Assembly: GCF_900218035.1 (NCBI RefSeq)
Contig: NZ_OBMR01000002.1
Coordinates: forward strand, 62,001 to 126,000
Reading direction: 5' to 3'
DNA length: 64,000 nt
DNA from: Pseudobutyrivibrio ruminis DSM 9787
Lineage (GTDB): Bacteria; Bacillota; Clostridia; Lachnospirales; Lachnospiraceae
The position numbers and the translations under genes are program-made. Under the pieces are notes generated by a model, which made no database searches, was not told the DNA's origin, and saw nothing but the letters and a program-made list of their open reading frames with translations. Positions 33,898 through 40,729 of this stretch are shown in pieces; the first letter of the stretch is position 1; every line of letters starts with the position of its first letter.

Positions 33898-33917
33898 ATA
33901 TGGAACCCGTTCCATAT
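33898..33917. promoter_or_regulatory. LacI-type operator, promoter-distal copy
   Basis: A 9-base half-site ATATGGAAC and its exact complement GTTCCATAT flank CC. It lies about 27 bases upstream of the binding-protein start codon, within the transcript leader. An identical site is at 33963-33982. Confidence 0.85.
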
Positions 33918-33931
33918 CCCCTCAATAAAAA

Positions 33932-33950
33932 ACGCAGCCCGGTCCTGCGT
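33932..33950 (-). terminator. Terminator-like hairpin in the ABC operon leader
   Basis: A 6-bp stem (ACGCAG/CTGCGT) with a 7-base GC-rich loop, followed on the - strand by TTTTTTAT. It lies between the two LacI operators, at the predicted 5' end of the transcript. It may be the terminator of a short upstream transcript, an attenuator or a 5' stabilising hairpin. Confidence 0.55.
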
Positions 33951-33951
33951 C

Positions 33952-33982
33952 ATTATAATATTATATGGAACCCGTTCCATAT
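33952..33982 (-). promoter_or_regulatory. Sugar-operon promoter region with LacI operator 2
   Basis: The second palindrome (33963-33982, ATATGGAAC-CC-GTTCCATAT) covers the expected -35 region of a TATAAT -10 box read on the - strand at 33957-33952. Repressor binding here should block RNA polymerase, and the downstream operator could add a roadblock or loop. The -35 match is poor. Confidence 0.7.
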
Positions 33983-34067
33983 CTTCTATGCTTATAAAAT
34001 ACACCAATCCATTATTGTATGTCAAATATTTTCACTTAAGGTTTTGCTCAAATACTACACAAAAAAA

Positions 34068-34109
34068 TACTCCCCATTTTATGCATTATTCTCTCATAAA
34101 TGGGGAGTA
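34068..34109 (-). terminator. Terminator downstream of the 28-residue peptide gene
   Basis: A long stem (TACTCCCCATTT... with complement AAATGGGGAGTA, one bulged T) is followed on the - strand by TTTTTTTGTG. It lies 68 bases beyond the small gene's stop codon and ahead of the sugar operon promoter. Confidence 0.8.
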
Positions 34110-34176
34110 CACATAACCGATAAAAAAGATGTCGTTTAGAACATTGTTTTTTGTCATTGGTATTTCTTCAATTTCT

Positions 34177-34263
34177 TTAATGTCTATGTTTGCGTAAATA
34201 ATATTGCTGCCAAATTAAAGCTCCAACAATAAATATAATCGAAAGAATCTGAATAAGTGTCAT
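34177..34263 (-). CDS. Very small membrane peptide, 28 residues
   Basis: The frame from ATG 34263 encodes MTLIQILSIIFIVGALIWQQ followed by YYLRKHRH and a stop: one hydrophobic helix (residues 3-18) with a basic, His-containing tail. It has one of the best ribosome-binding sites in the region (AGGAGGTG, 6-7 bases before ATG) and its own strong terminator downstream. These together support a real monocistronic small gene. The topology is a single-pass membrane peptide; no family is recognised. The remainder of the 33871-34341 interval holds operators and terminators only. Confidence 0.6.
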   Translation of the reverse strand: MTLIQILSIIFIVGALIWQQYYLRKHRH

Positions 34264-34340
34264 AGTAAACACCTCCTCTTCTATCTCTATATTTATTATA
34301 TCGCTAAAAGTTAGTTGTGTCTAACCTTATTTAATAAATG

Positions 34341-34865
34341 TCATTTTTTCAAGGATATCTCGCTAACATCTTGGTGAGGATTAACCTTTGCAAGGCCTAT
34401 ACGTACTACTTGAGCGTTTAGCTCCTTAAAATCGCTCATGCACATTATAGCTTTAGCCATTTGATCTTTATTTAAGGTTTTAGCTAGTGTAATGTGAGGC
34501 AACCATGATAGCGGTTTATAGTAGTTACTTATAGTTGTTTCCGGAATATCAGCAAAAGCTTCGCATATATCCTGCTGAAGATTAAACAAGTACTGGTTTA
34601 AATATGGCGCTGCATATATTACCTTCGGCATAAACTGGCCTACAGATATTATTGATATATCACCGCCATGTAATTTGTTATTAAGGTTTTCAAAAGTAGG
34701 CACCAGTATATCTATGCTTCTAGCTTCTATTGCGGTTAGCGTCATATGTGGCGGCACATTATTATCTAGCATAAAACTATTACCTGATGCCTCTGCTATT
34801 TTGCAAATATATTCCTGAAGCTTTTCAGTTGTATTTTTATCAAAATATGCTGATATTAAATACAT
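34341..34865 (-). CDS. 2H phosphoesterase, 2'-5' RNA ligase-like
   Basis: A 174-residue 2H-superfamily protein with the two defining H-x-T/S motifs: PPHMTLTAI (about residues 39-47) and LPHITLAKTL (about 121-130). Such proteins cleave 2',5' bonds or cyclic phosphates in RNA or nucleotides. The actual substrate is unknown. A GAGGTG site precedes the ATG. It lies alone between the small peptide gene and the membrane protein upstream. Confidence 0.82.
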   Translation of the reverse strand: MYLISAYFDKNTTEKLQEYICKIAEASGNSFMLDNNVPPHMTLTAIEARSIDILVPTFENLNNKLHGGDISIISVGQFMPKVIYAAPYLNQYLFNLQQDICEAFADIPETTISNYYKPLSWLPHITLAKTLNKDQMAKAIMCMSDFKELNAQVVRIGLAKVNPHQDVSEISLKK

Positions 34866-34922
34866 TTACACCTCTTACATGATTATCTGATTTATGATTC
34901 TCAATTTGCTTTAGAGATTATC

Positions 34923-35387
34923 CTATTTCTCGTCTTCTAATGTCTGCTCTGACACTATTGTATATTCTTTGCCATCTATCTCCACATCAACAATATGTTC
35001 GGCTTTCCAATCTGTCCATTCTACAGTAAAGCATGTATTACTAGTCCATTCAATGTCGTAATCGGCCCCATAAGTACTATGAATACCATCGAGTTCTATT
35101 GCTTTTTTTGCTGGCTTTTTCTCTTCTACTGAATATTTTTTTACATCTTCAGCAAATTCGATGCAAAGGAAACTCTCACCGGAATCCATTGCTCCGGCAG
35201 AGTTATTGATACTTTCAACCTGATACGACCCGTCAGGTGATACAAAAACTTCATTAACTCTTCTTGTGTCGCCTTGTAAAAATGTGAGCATTAATATAAA
35301 ACATATAAATAATAATGGTATAGTGAGAATAATCGCAATTATTATACCGATTATACTCAATACGTTGTTGAGAATATTTTTAGTCAT
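34923..35387 (-). CDS. Membrane-anchored protein, DUF5412-like
   Basis: A 154-residue protein with one strong N-terminal membrane helix (about residues 8-35) and an extracytoplasmic domain opening with VFVSPDGSYQVESINN and ending in a charged tail. The overall pattern (helix, then SPDGxY) recalls the DUF5412 family; this is a tentative match. I use ATG 35387, six bases after GAGG. Its upstream region shares a spaced motif pair with the HD-domain gene at 27244. Confidence 0.6.
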   Translation of the reverse strand: MTKNILNNVLSIIGIIIAIILTIPLLFICFILMLTFLQGDTRRVNEVFVSPDGSYQVESINNSAGAMDSGESFLCIEFAEDVKKYSVEEKKPAKKAIELDGIHSTYGADYDIEWTSNTCFTVEWTDWKAEHIVDVEIDGKEYTIVSEQTLEDEK

Positions 35388-35413
35388 CATATACCTCATT
35401 TATCATTAATTGT

Positions 35414-35464
35414 CTTTATTTTAGTTGTTTTTAGGAATTATTTAAAGCGTAAATTACCATATTT
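35414..35464 (-). promoter_or_regulatory. Shared upstream module, copy 2
   Basis: CTTTATTTTAGTTG (35414-35427) and AATTACCATATTT (35452-35464) are separated by exactly 24 bases, as at 27860-27910. It lies 26 bases upstream of the preferred start codon of the membrane-anchored protein gene. Confidence 0.55.
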
Positions 35465-35482
35465 TTGAGAGATGTATATTAA

Positions 35483-35526
35483 AAAACACTTATGATTGAA
35501 AATTTCTAATCAACCATAAGTGTTTT
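35483..35526 (-). terminator. Terminator after cstA
   Basis: A 12-bp stem (AAAACACTTATG/CATAAGTGTTTT) with a secondary inner stem, followed on the - strand by TTTT. It lies 50 bases beyond the cstA stop codon. Confidence 0.85.
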
Positions 35527-35575
35527 GATTTGTACTATATGCTTACCTTATCGGCTCCTATTTATTCATATTATA

Positions 35576-37042
35576 TCATACGTGATGCATCATCTTGAAA
35601 TGAGAAACTGTATCATGTTGCTTTAATGTAGCTCTTATAAATAATCCAAGGAAAACAGCGGCTGCAATTATTCCTATTGGATAAGCTATTTTTGTAGATA
35701 GATGTAAGCACTCTGGCGCACAGAAGAAATATGTGACAGAAACTGCTGACATAAATGTTGCAGGAACTGCTGTGAACCAGTAATTCTTTGCATTTTTATA
35801 TAGATACATTGATGCGGTCCAAAGAGCTATCATTGCAAGTGTCTGATTTGACCAGCTGAAATATCTCCAGATTACACCATAGTTTAATTGGCTAATCAGT
35901 GCACCAGCTGCAAGAAGTGGAACGCAAATATACAGACGGCTAAGGTATGGCTTCTGGTCAATCTTGAACCAGTCAGCGATTACAAGTCGTGCAGATCTGA
36001 AAGCTGTATCACCAGATGTAATAGGACATGCTATAACACCTAGCATTGCTAATACGATACCGAAACCACCCATTGTTTTTGTACAAATATCATATACACA
36101 TGTTGCCTGGCCATTTGCAAGCATTGCTGTTAAACCAGTTGTAAGACCTCCTGTCGTTGCATAAATTGCACTACCTGCTGCTGCCCAGATAAGAGCGATG
36201 ATACCTTCACTAACCATAGCACCGTAGAATACCATATGGCTTTCTTTTTCTGAAGAACAGCAACGAGCCATTAGTGGTGACTGAGTTGCATGGAAACCTG
36301 AAATAGCACCACAAGCAACAGAAACAAACATCATTGGCCAGATTGGTGTGTTATCTGGATGTAAGTTTGCTAAATGAATCTCAGGAATTGTGTAACCGTG
36401 TGTAAAAATACCTATGGCTACACCAAAAGCCATAACGATAAGGCATATACCAAATACTGGATAAAACTTTCCGATGATTTTATCGATTGGAATAAATGTG
36501 GCAATGAAATAATAAATTAAGATTATTGCCAACCAAAAATACGTGTTCGTCAGAAGACCTGAACCACCCTGATTTCCAATTAATAAAGAAATCAAACCAG
36601 CAGGACCAACTGCAAATACTGTACCTACCATTACAAGAAGTACGACGCTGAATATGCGCATAACAGTCTTCATTACATTTCCAAGGTATAAGCCTGTAAG
36701 CTCTGATACGCTGGCCCCATCGTGACGCATGCTCATAAATCCTACAGAAAAATCATGAACACCACCAGCTAAAATGGTACCTAGTGTAATCCAAAGAAAA
36801 ACTGATGTGCCCCACTGCGCTCCTGCTAATGCACCATAAATTGGACCAAGTCCTGCAATATTAAGAAGTTGGATTAAAAATAGCTTCCATTTTGGCATTA
36901 CAACGAAATCGACGCCGTCATTGATTCTCACGGCTGGCGTTTGTCTATCATCTGGTCCGTAGAGTTTTTCTATTACCCTTCCGTAGACAAAGTACCCTCC
37001 TATAAGTACTGCCAGACAAATAATAAAACTAATCATATACAT
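35576..37042 (-). CDS. cstA: CstA family transporter (peptide/pyruvate carbon-starvation type)
   Basis: A 488-residue polytopic membrane protein of the CstA family (about 13 hydrophobic helices), with GPIYGALAGAQWG, the GGVHDFSVGFMSMRHDG segment and SGDTAFRSARLVIADW. In E. coli, CstA and BtsT (YjiY) of this family take up peptides and pyruvate. At 488 residues it is shorter than E. coli CstA (about 700), as in other Gram-positives. The adjacent upstream gene encodes a membrane sensor/LytTR fusion that probably controls it. It has a strong GGGGGTG site. Confidence 0.92.
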   Translation of the reverse strand: MYMISFIICLAVLIGGYFVYGRVIEKLYGPDDRQTPAVRINDGVDFVVMPKWKLFLIQLLNIAGLGPIYGALAGAQWGTSVFLWITLGTILAGGVHDFSVGFMSMRHDGASVSELTGLYLGNVMKTVMRIFSVVLLVMVGTVFAVGPAGLISLLIGNQGGSGLLTNTYFWLAIILIYYFIATFIPIDKIIGKFYPVFGICLIVMAFGVAIGIFTHGYTIPEIHLANLHPDNTPIWPMMFVSVACGAISGFHATQSPLMARCCSSEKESHMVFYGAMVSEGIIALIWAAAGSAIYATTGGLTTGLTAMLANGQATCVYDICTKTMGGFGIVLAMLGVIACPITSGDTAFRSARLVIADWFKIDQKPYLSRLYICVPLLAAGALISQLNYGVIWRYFSWSNQTLAMIALWTASMYLYKNAKNYWFTAVPATFMSAVSVTYFFCAPECLHLSTKIAYPIGIIAAAVFLGLFIRATLKQHDTVSHFKMMHHV

Positions 37043-37064
37043 TCACCCCCGTTACATTTATTTT

Positions 37065-37079
37065 GTCCTATAAGGACAT
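37065..37079. promoter_or_regulatory. Palindrome in the cstA leader
   Basis: TGTCCT-ATA-AGGACA, a perfect 15-base palindrome 23 bases upstream of the cstA start codon and downstream of its predicted promoter. It is a possible operator or short leader hairpin. Confidence 0.4.
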
Positions 37080-37091
37080 CTCTTAACTTGG

Positions 37092-37120
37092 AGTATAGTA
37101 TCTAATTTTACCTACAACAA
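37092..37120 (-). promoter_or_regulatory. Candidate cstA promoter
   Basis: On the - strand TTGTTG (37120-37115) and TATACT (37097-37092) are 17 bases apart. This lies between the regulator gene and cstA, so cstA can be transcribed separately under control of the regulator. I saw no convincing pair of LytTR repeats, only weak partial matches. Confidence 0.5.
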
Positions 37121-37156
37121 CGGGTTCGGACTGAAATGCTAAAAACAGGTACTGAT

Positions 37157-38167
37157 TTACATGCCATAATAGTCCTTAATTTCGTGGATTATCTTTCTGC
37201 TGATTGGAATAATTGTATGATTATCATCCTTCATACAAAGTGCATATCCGTTATTGGCATCTGGTTGTAAGGAATCACCTTTTGTAAGATTTGCAATATA
37301 GCTTCTATGAATTCTTACAAATGAGTTGTCGTCAGATGCTAGTTTCTTCTCCCATTCAATTAGTGGCTCATTGCTATAATAAGCCTGGTTTTTACAATAT
37401 ATTTTTGCTCCTTTATGAATGGCCTCGATGTAATAGATATTATCAGCCTCTACAAGCTCTGTGTGATCTCCTGCCTGCAATCCAAAAGGGCCAATCTTTT
37501 GCTTGGCTTTTGTCTTTTCAAGTAAATCGTTGTTTATTGTTTCAAGCCTTTCATTATCTGCTTGAAGCATTTGTCTCATATATACATCTTTAAAAATAGA
37601 AAAGAATAATAGCATACCTATGGAATTAATTATTACCATTGGTATTGTTAACGTCTTTACGATTTCTATTGCTATGGAAAATGGTTTCACGAATACTAAA
37701 AGATTTATCATATGAAACCCTTCCGCAGCAGCTGTAATTACAAGTAGCGTGGTCCATTTTAATGTATAATTCTTCTTTTTAAGAATCTGATATATGACAG
37801 CTGACAGTATTCCTTCTAAAAATGTAGAATATGCGCAAGCAAATGTGGTTAATCCATGTGGGTCAAATAGAAAACGATGAATTGCGCCTATCGTTCCTGC
37901 TGTAATGCCAACTATTGGTCCACAAAGTAGCCCGCCAGCTAATACTCCCAATACTCTTGTATTTGGGATGGCACCTTGGACGACACCTCCAGTGCAGGTT
38001 GAAAATATGCAAAATCCACCAAAAATTCCGCCCAGCACAAACCGTCCTAGCTTGGCGTGACCGCTATCCTGACATAAAATATGGTCAATATATGGAATTT
38101 TTGTCAAAGCTAGAGCAATTAAAGCCAACAGCCCTATATTTATAACCATGTCATAACATAATTCCAT
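37157..38167 (-). CDS. Membrane-bound one-component regulator: 5TMR-LYT sensor fused to LytTR DNA-binding domain
   Basis: A 336-residue protein. Residues 1-about 205 are the multi-helix LytS-type sensor, with the signatures GAIPNTRVLGVLAGGLLCGPIVG and AIHRFLFDPHG. A short coiled coil (about 206-225, NERLETINNDLLEK) leads to a LytTR domain (about 230-333, ADNIYYIEAIHKGAKIYC, FVRIHRSYIANL, IPISRK). The GAF, histidine-kinase and receiver domains that normally lie between these two functions are absent, so this is a direct sensor-to-DNA fusion acting at the membrane. Its gene is immediately upstream of cstA on the same strand. Confidence 0.88.
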   Translation of the reverse strand: MELCYDMVINIGLLALIALALTKIPYIDHILCQDSGHAKLGRFVLGGIFGGFCIFSTCTGGVVQGAIPNTRVLGVLAGGLLCGPIVGITAGTIGAIHRFLFDPHGLTTFACAYSTFLEGILSAVIYQILKKKNYTLKWTTLLVITAAAEGFHMINLLVFVKPFSIAIEIVKTLTIPMVIINSIGMLLFFSIFKDVYMRQMLQADNERLETINNDLLEKTKAKQKIGPFGLQAGDHTELVEADNIYYIEAIHKGAKIYCKNQAYYSNEPLIEWEKKLASDDNSFVRIHRSYIANLTKGDSLQPDANNGYALCMKDDNHTIIPISRKIIHEIKDYYGM

Positions 38168-38233
38168 AAGCCGTCTCCTTTTACATATTTTATTTTACGT
38201 CCCAGCGCCACAAGTTGCAATAGGTGTGAAAAA

Positions 38234-38258
38234 AGGACCTATTCTATGAATAGGTCCT
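38234..38258 (-). terminator. Terminator downstream of the small membrane protein gene
   Basis: An 11-bp stem (AGGACCTATTC/GAATAGGTCCT) with a 3-base loop, followed on the - strand by TTTTTTC. Confidence 0.88.
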
Positions 38259-38319
38259 AAAGTATTATCTTGGTGGTTGAGGGTGTGCAGCTCTTTGTCC
38301 CTCAATTGCAAATGTCATA

Positions 38320-38502
38320 TCATTTTTGTGCATTTATTTCTTCTGAAGAATTTTCAAATGGTATATCTTCTTTAATCTTGTGTTCGGGTATTTTACCTTT
38401 AACCTGCAGTGTATAATCAATCTTTCTTGCAATCCATCCGATAAATACAACTGCAATTAATAGAACAAGTAAACCAATTAAATAAATTAGAGCTACATTC
38501 AT
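38320..38502 (-). CDS. Small single-pass membrane protein, 60 residues
   Basis: Starts MNVALIYLIGLLVLLIAVVF: one strong membrane helix (residues 4-25), then a charged cytoplasmic tail (RKIDYTLQVKGKIPEHKIKE... ending EEINAQK). The ribosome-binding site is excellent (AGGAGG, 7 bases). It follows the esterase gene by 23 bases and ends before a strong terminator, so it is probably co-transcribed with the esterase. The function is unknown. Confidence 0.7.
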   Translation of the reverse strand: MNVALIYLIGLLVLLIAVVFIGWIARKIDYTLQVKGKIPEHKIKEDIPFENSSEEINAQK

Positions 38503-38525
38503 AACTTATCCTCCTTGCGATTAAA

Positions 38526-39263
38526 TCATAAACCTTTAACAAACTCCTGTACAGCTTCAACAGCTTGATCAAGATGGTAATCATAGCAATGAGTATCACC
38601 AGGTATAAGCTTCAATGTGCAATTAGCGAATTTCTTCGATGCTTCAATTCCATATTCTACAGGAACTGCTTCATCGGCATCGCCATGTACAATTAGAACT
38701 GGGCCGGTATACTTTTTAATTGCTGCATCCAAATCAATGGACTGAGCAACTCTTATATAATTGCCGCTAAGCTCTCTTCCATCCCATGACTGAAGCATAT
38801 CTGGGATGTTTTCAGGATCGAAAGGCTGCCCCAATAATTCGCCTTTTTTTGCTCCTTCTATTATAACATAGGCTGGAGAAAGTGGAATTAAAGCCTTAAT
38901 TACATCTCTTTCCATTGCTGCAGCAAGTGTAACTGCAAGACCACCCTGTGAGTGGCCACACATATACATTTCTGTAACAAAATCAAGAGTTTTAGCGTAA
39001 TCTACAACTGTAAGAATGTTATTAAGCCATTTATAGAGATTGTGATTCTTGAATTCACCGTCGCTGTTGCCGTGGCCATATAAATCTACTCTTAAAGTGG
39101 CAACTCCTATTTCATTTAATCCCTTAGATACTGCAAGGATGTGGTCCTCCTCGATGTGTCCTGTGAATCCATGAAATACTAAACATAGTGGACATTTAGC
39201 AGCCCCATTTGTAGGCATATCAAGCTTTGCATTTAGCTTAATGCCGTCATCAGTAATAAACAT
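38526..39263 (-). CDS. Alpha/beta hydrolase, feruloyl (cinnamoyl) esterase-like
   Basis: A 245-residue cytoplasmic serine hydrolase. The nucleophile is Ser105 in CGHSQGG. Asp197 in HGDADEAVP and His225 in GDTHCYD complete the triad, at the positions I recall for Est1E of Butyrivibrio proteoclasticus, and the sequences look alike along their length (HGFTGHIEE, VATLRVDLYGHGNSDG). The lid region (about 130-170, DPENIPDMLQSWDGREL) also fits. It probably releases ferulic or coumaric acid from imported xylan fragments; a broader acyl-ester substrate range is possible. No signal peptide is present. Confidence 0.85.
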   Translation of the reverse strand: MFITDDGIKLNAKLDMPTNGAAKCPLCLVFHGFTGHIEEDHILAVSKGLNEIGVATLRVDLYGHGNSDGEFKNHNLYKWLNNILTVVDYAKTLDFVTEMYMCGHSQGGLAVTLAAAMERDVIKALIPLSPAYVIIEGAKKGELLGQPFDPENIPDMLQSWDGRELSGNYIRVAQSIDLDAAIKKYTGPVLIVHGDADEAVPVEYGIEASKKFANCTLKLIPGDTHCYDYHLDQAVEAVQEFVKGL

Positions 39264-39295
39264 TATTGTCCCCCTTTATATTTTAATAAAAAAAA

Positions 39296-39324
39296 CTCCG
39301 AAACCATTTTAAATGATTGCGGAG
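39296..39324 (-). terminator. Terminator after the DUF3990 gene
   Basis: A stem of CTCCG/CGGAG extended by an inner CATTT/AAATG pairing, followed on the - strand by a run of eight T. Confidence 0.8.
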
Positions 39325-39339
39325 CATATTTACAGTATT

Positions 39340-39888
39340 TTATGAAAGTATTTGAGATATTGCTTCCTGGTATTCTTCCTCTTCCTTTTTAACAATATCC
39401 TGATAACAGAGGGCTTTCTCGTGACTGAGAATTTCTGAACCAACCCATTTCAGATGAGCTGCTGCTTTATCAGTCTTTAATACTATTTGATAGTAACATC
39501 CTCCCTGAAGAAGTAGCTCAAGAGCTTCTTTTTTGGAAAGAAAGCCACTAGTTATAATGCCAAAGGTATTGTACAAAGTATCGTTTGCAATAGGTCCCTT
39601 TATAACGTCGTATTCAGATAAATAGTCATCCTTGGCGGCGCGGTTGTTGAAAATATAGTCGGCCCACTCTGAGCTACGACTGAATTCCTTAATATGCAGT
39701 CCGTCTAATTCCATTTCGTATTTATTAATTATGATGTCATATCCTGCCTTTTCACGAGCCCAACGTCCTGCAAAGTCTGAATCATCAGAGGTATAGAAAC
39801 CCTGACCAAAATCGGCGTTTTTGCGACCGTAATGAATGTCTGGATTTTTGATTTCTTCGTAGGATGTATGGAAAAGTTGTAACTTCAT
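39340..39888 (-). CDS. DUF3990 family protein (ADP-ribosyltransferase-like fold)
   Basis: A 182-residue protein with the DUF3990 pattern: LFHTSYEEIKNPDI, DFGQGFYTSDD, WAREKAG, an EWADYIFNNR segment, YDVIKGPIANDTLYN, and a C-terminal helix with ALCYQDIV. The family is placed in the ADP-ribosyltransferase clan, and in many gut bacteria it is encoded with a small DUF3791 partner in a two-gene cassette. No such partner is seen here. Upstream is the acyltransferase gene, 27 bases away, so it may be co-transcribed with that. Confidence 0.8.
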   Translation of the reverse strand: MKLQLFHTSYEEIKNPDIHYGRKNADFGQGFYTSDDSDFAGRWAREKAGYDIIINKYEMELDGLHIKEFSRSSEWADYIFNNRAAKDDYLSEYDVIKGPIANDTLYNTFGIITSGFLSKKEALELLLQGGCYYQIVLKTDKAAAHLKWVGSEILSHEKALCYQDIVKKEEEEYQEAISQILS

Positions 39889-39915
39889 ATCATATACCTG
39901 TACTTCAAATGCAGA

Positions 39916-40662
39916 TTAATACTCAGGATCCTTTTCTGGATTATTTACATATACTCCAAATTCTTCCATGGTAGAAATAATTGTATTTCTAACGATATCT
40001 GCAACCTCATAGGTCTTCATATCTTTGTAGGTTTCATAATAAATAGGCTCACCAAATATTACTTTTGTGGTAACTGGACCAGGCTTAAAGCTATTAAAAG
40101 CAAGGTAAGAATCGATAAGTGTAACAGGAATGATAGGCACCTGAGCCTTCATTGCACATTTGAAACTGCCTGGCTTGAAACGCTGGACAATATTACCGTT
40201 GCTGGCGTATCCACCTTCGGAGAAGAGAATGAAGCGTTTTCCTTCCTTTACTTCCTCTTCTATTTGAGCCATGATGCGAATGTTTTGACGTACGTCATCC
40301 AATGCTAGGCGCTTGGCTCCAAGCAAATCAACCATCTCACGAACAAGAAAACCGTATGATTTGGCTTTGTCCATAACGAAGGTACAAGGATTGTGATGCG
40401 CATACATGATTCCAAGAGCGTCATATTTGCCCTGATGGTTTGGATACATCACGTATCCGCCCTCTTCAGGAAGATTTTCTGTGCCATATACCTCTGTGGT
40501 GATTCTGGCAGATTTCTTAAGATAACGTATAAGTCGGAGTGCATATGCGTATCTTGTTTTCTCTGGGTATTTTTCTTTATGTTTTATCATTTTACGCATA
40601 GTAGGAACAATTTCAGGTCCACGCTTTGCGTTAAACAGAATTGCTATAAAAAAACGAATCAT
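39916..40662 (-). CDS. 1-acyl-sn-glycerol-3-phosphate acyltransferase (PlsC-like)
   Basis: A 248-residue membrane-associated acyltransferase of the LPLAT family, adding the second acyl chain in phosphatidic acid synthesis. Motif I is NHQGKYD (the N/H-x4-D type) near residue 76. The substrate-binding motif appears as LFSEGGYASNG, with Gly instead of the more usual Thr/Arg after EG. The motif III/IV region is VPIIPVTLIDSY. The N terminus is hydrophobic and the start has GGGAG upstream. It may be one of several PlsC paralogues. Confidence 0.85.
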   Translation of the reverse strand: MIRFFIAILFNAKRGPEIVPTMRKMIKHKEKYPEKTRYAYALRLIRYLKKSARITTEVYGTENLPEEGGYVMYPNHQGKYDALGIMYAHHNPCTFVMDKAKSYGFLVREMVDLLGAKRLALDDVRQNIRIMAQIEEEVKEGKRFILFSEGGYASNGNIVQRFKPGSFKCAMKAQVPIIPVTLIDSYLAFNSFKPGPVTTKVIFGEPIYYETYKDMKTYEVADIVRNTIISTMEEFGVYVNNPEKDPEY

Positions 40663-40729
40663 AATAACTCCCTATCCATATTCTCTATATATGATAGTAC
40701 CATAAATGGGGGAGCCCTGTGAATACTTA

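Noticed and set aside
33898-33917. Palindrome considered as a CcpA cre site
   Set aside because: The centre is CC rather than CG and the arms extend to 9 perfect bases; it fits a dedicated LacI operator better.
37043-37156. LytTR direct-repeat binding sites in the cstA upstream region
   Set aside because: Only partial matches with wrong spacing (CAAGTTAAG and CCCGTTGTT) were seen, so no site is annotated.
38417-38599. A 60-residue - strand frame overlapping the esterase end and the small membrane protein
   Set aside because: It crosses two better-supported genes in a third frame, lacks a ribosome-binding site and has no sensible composition.
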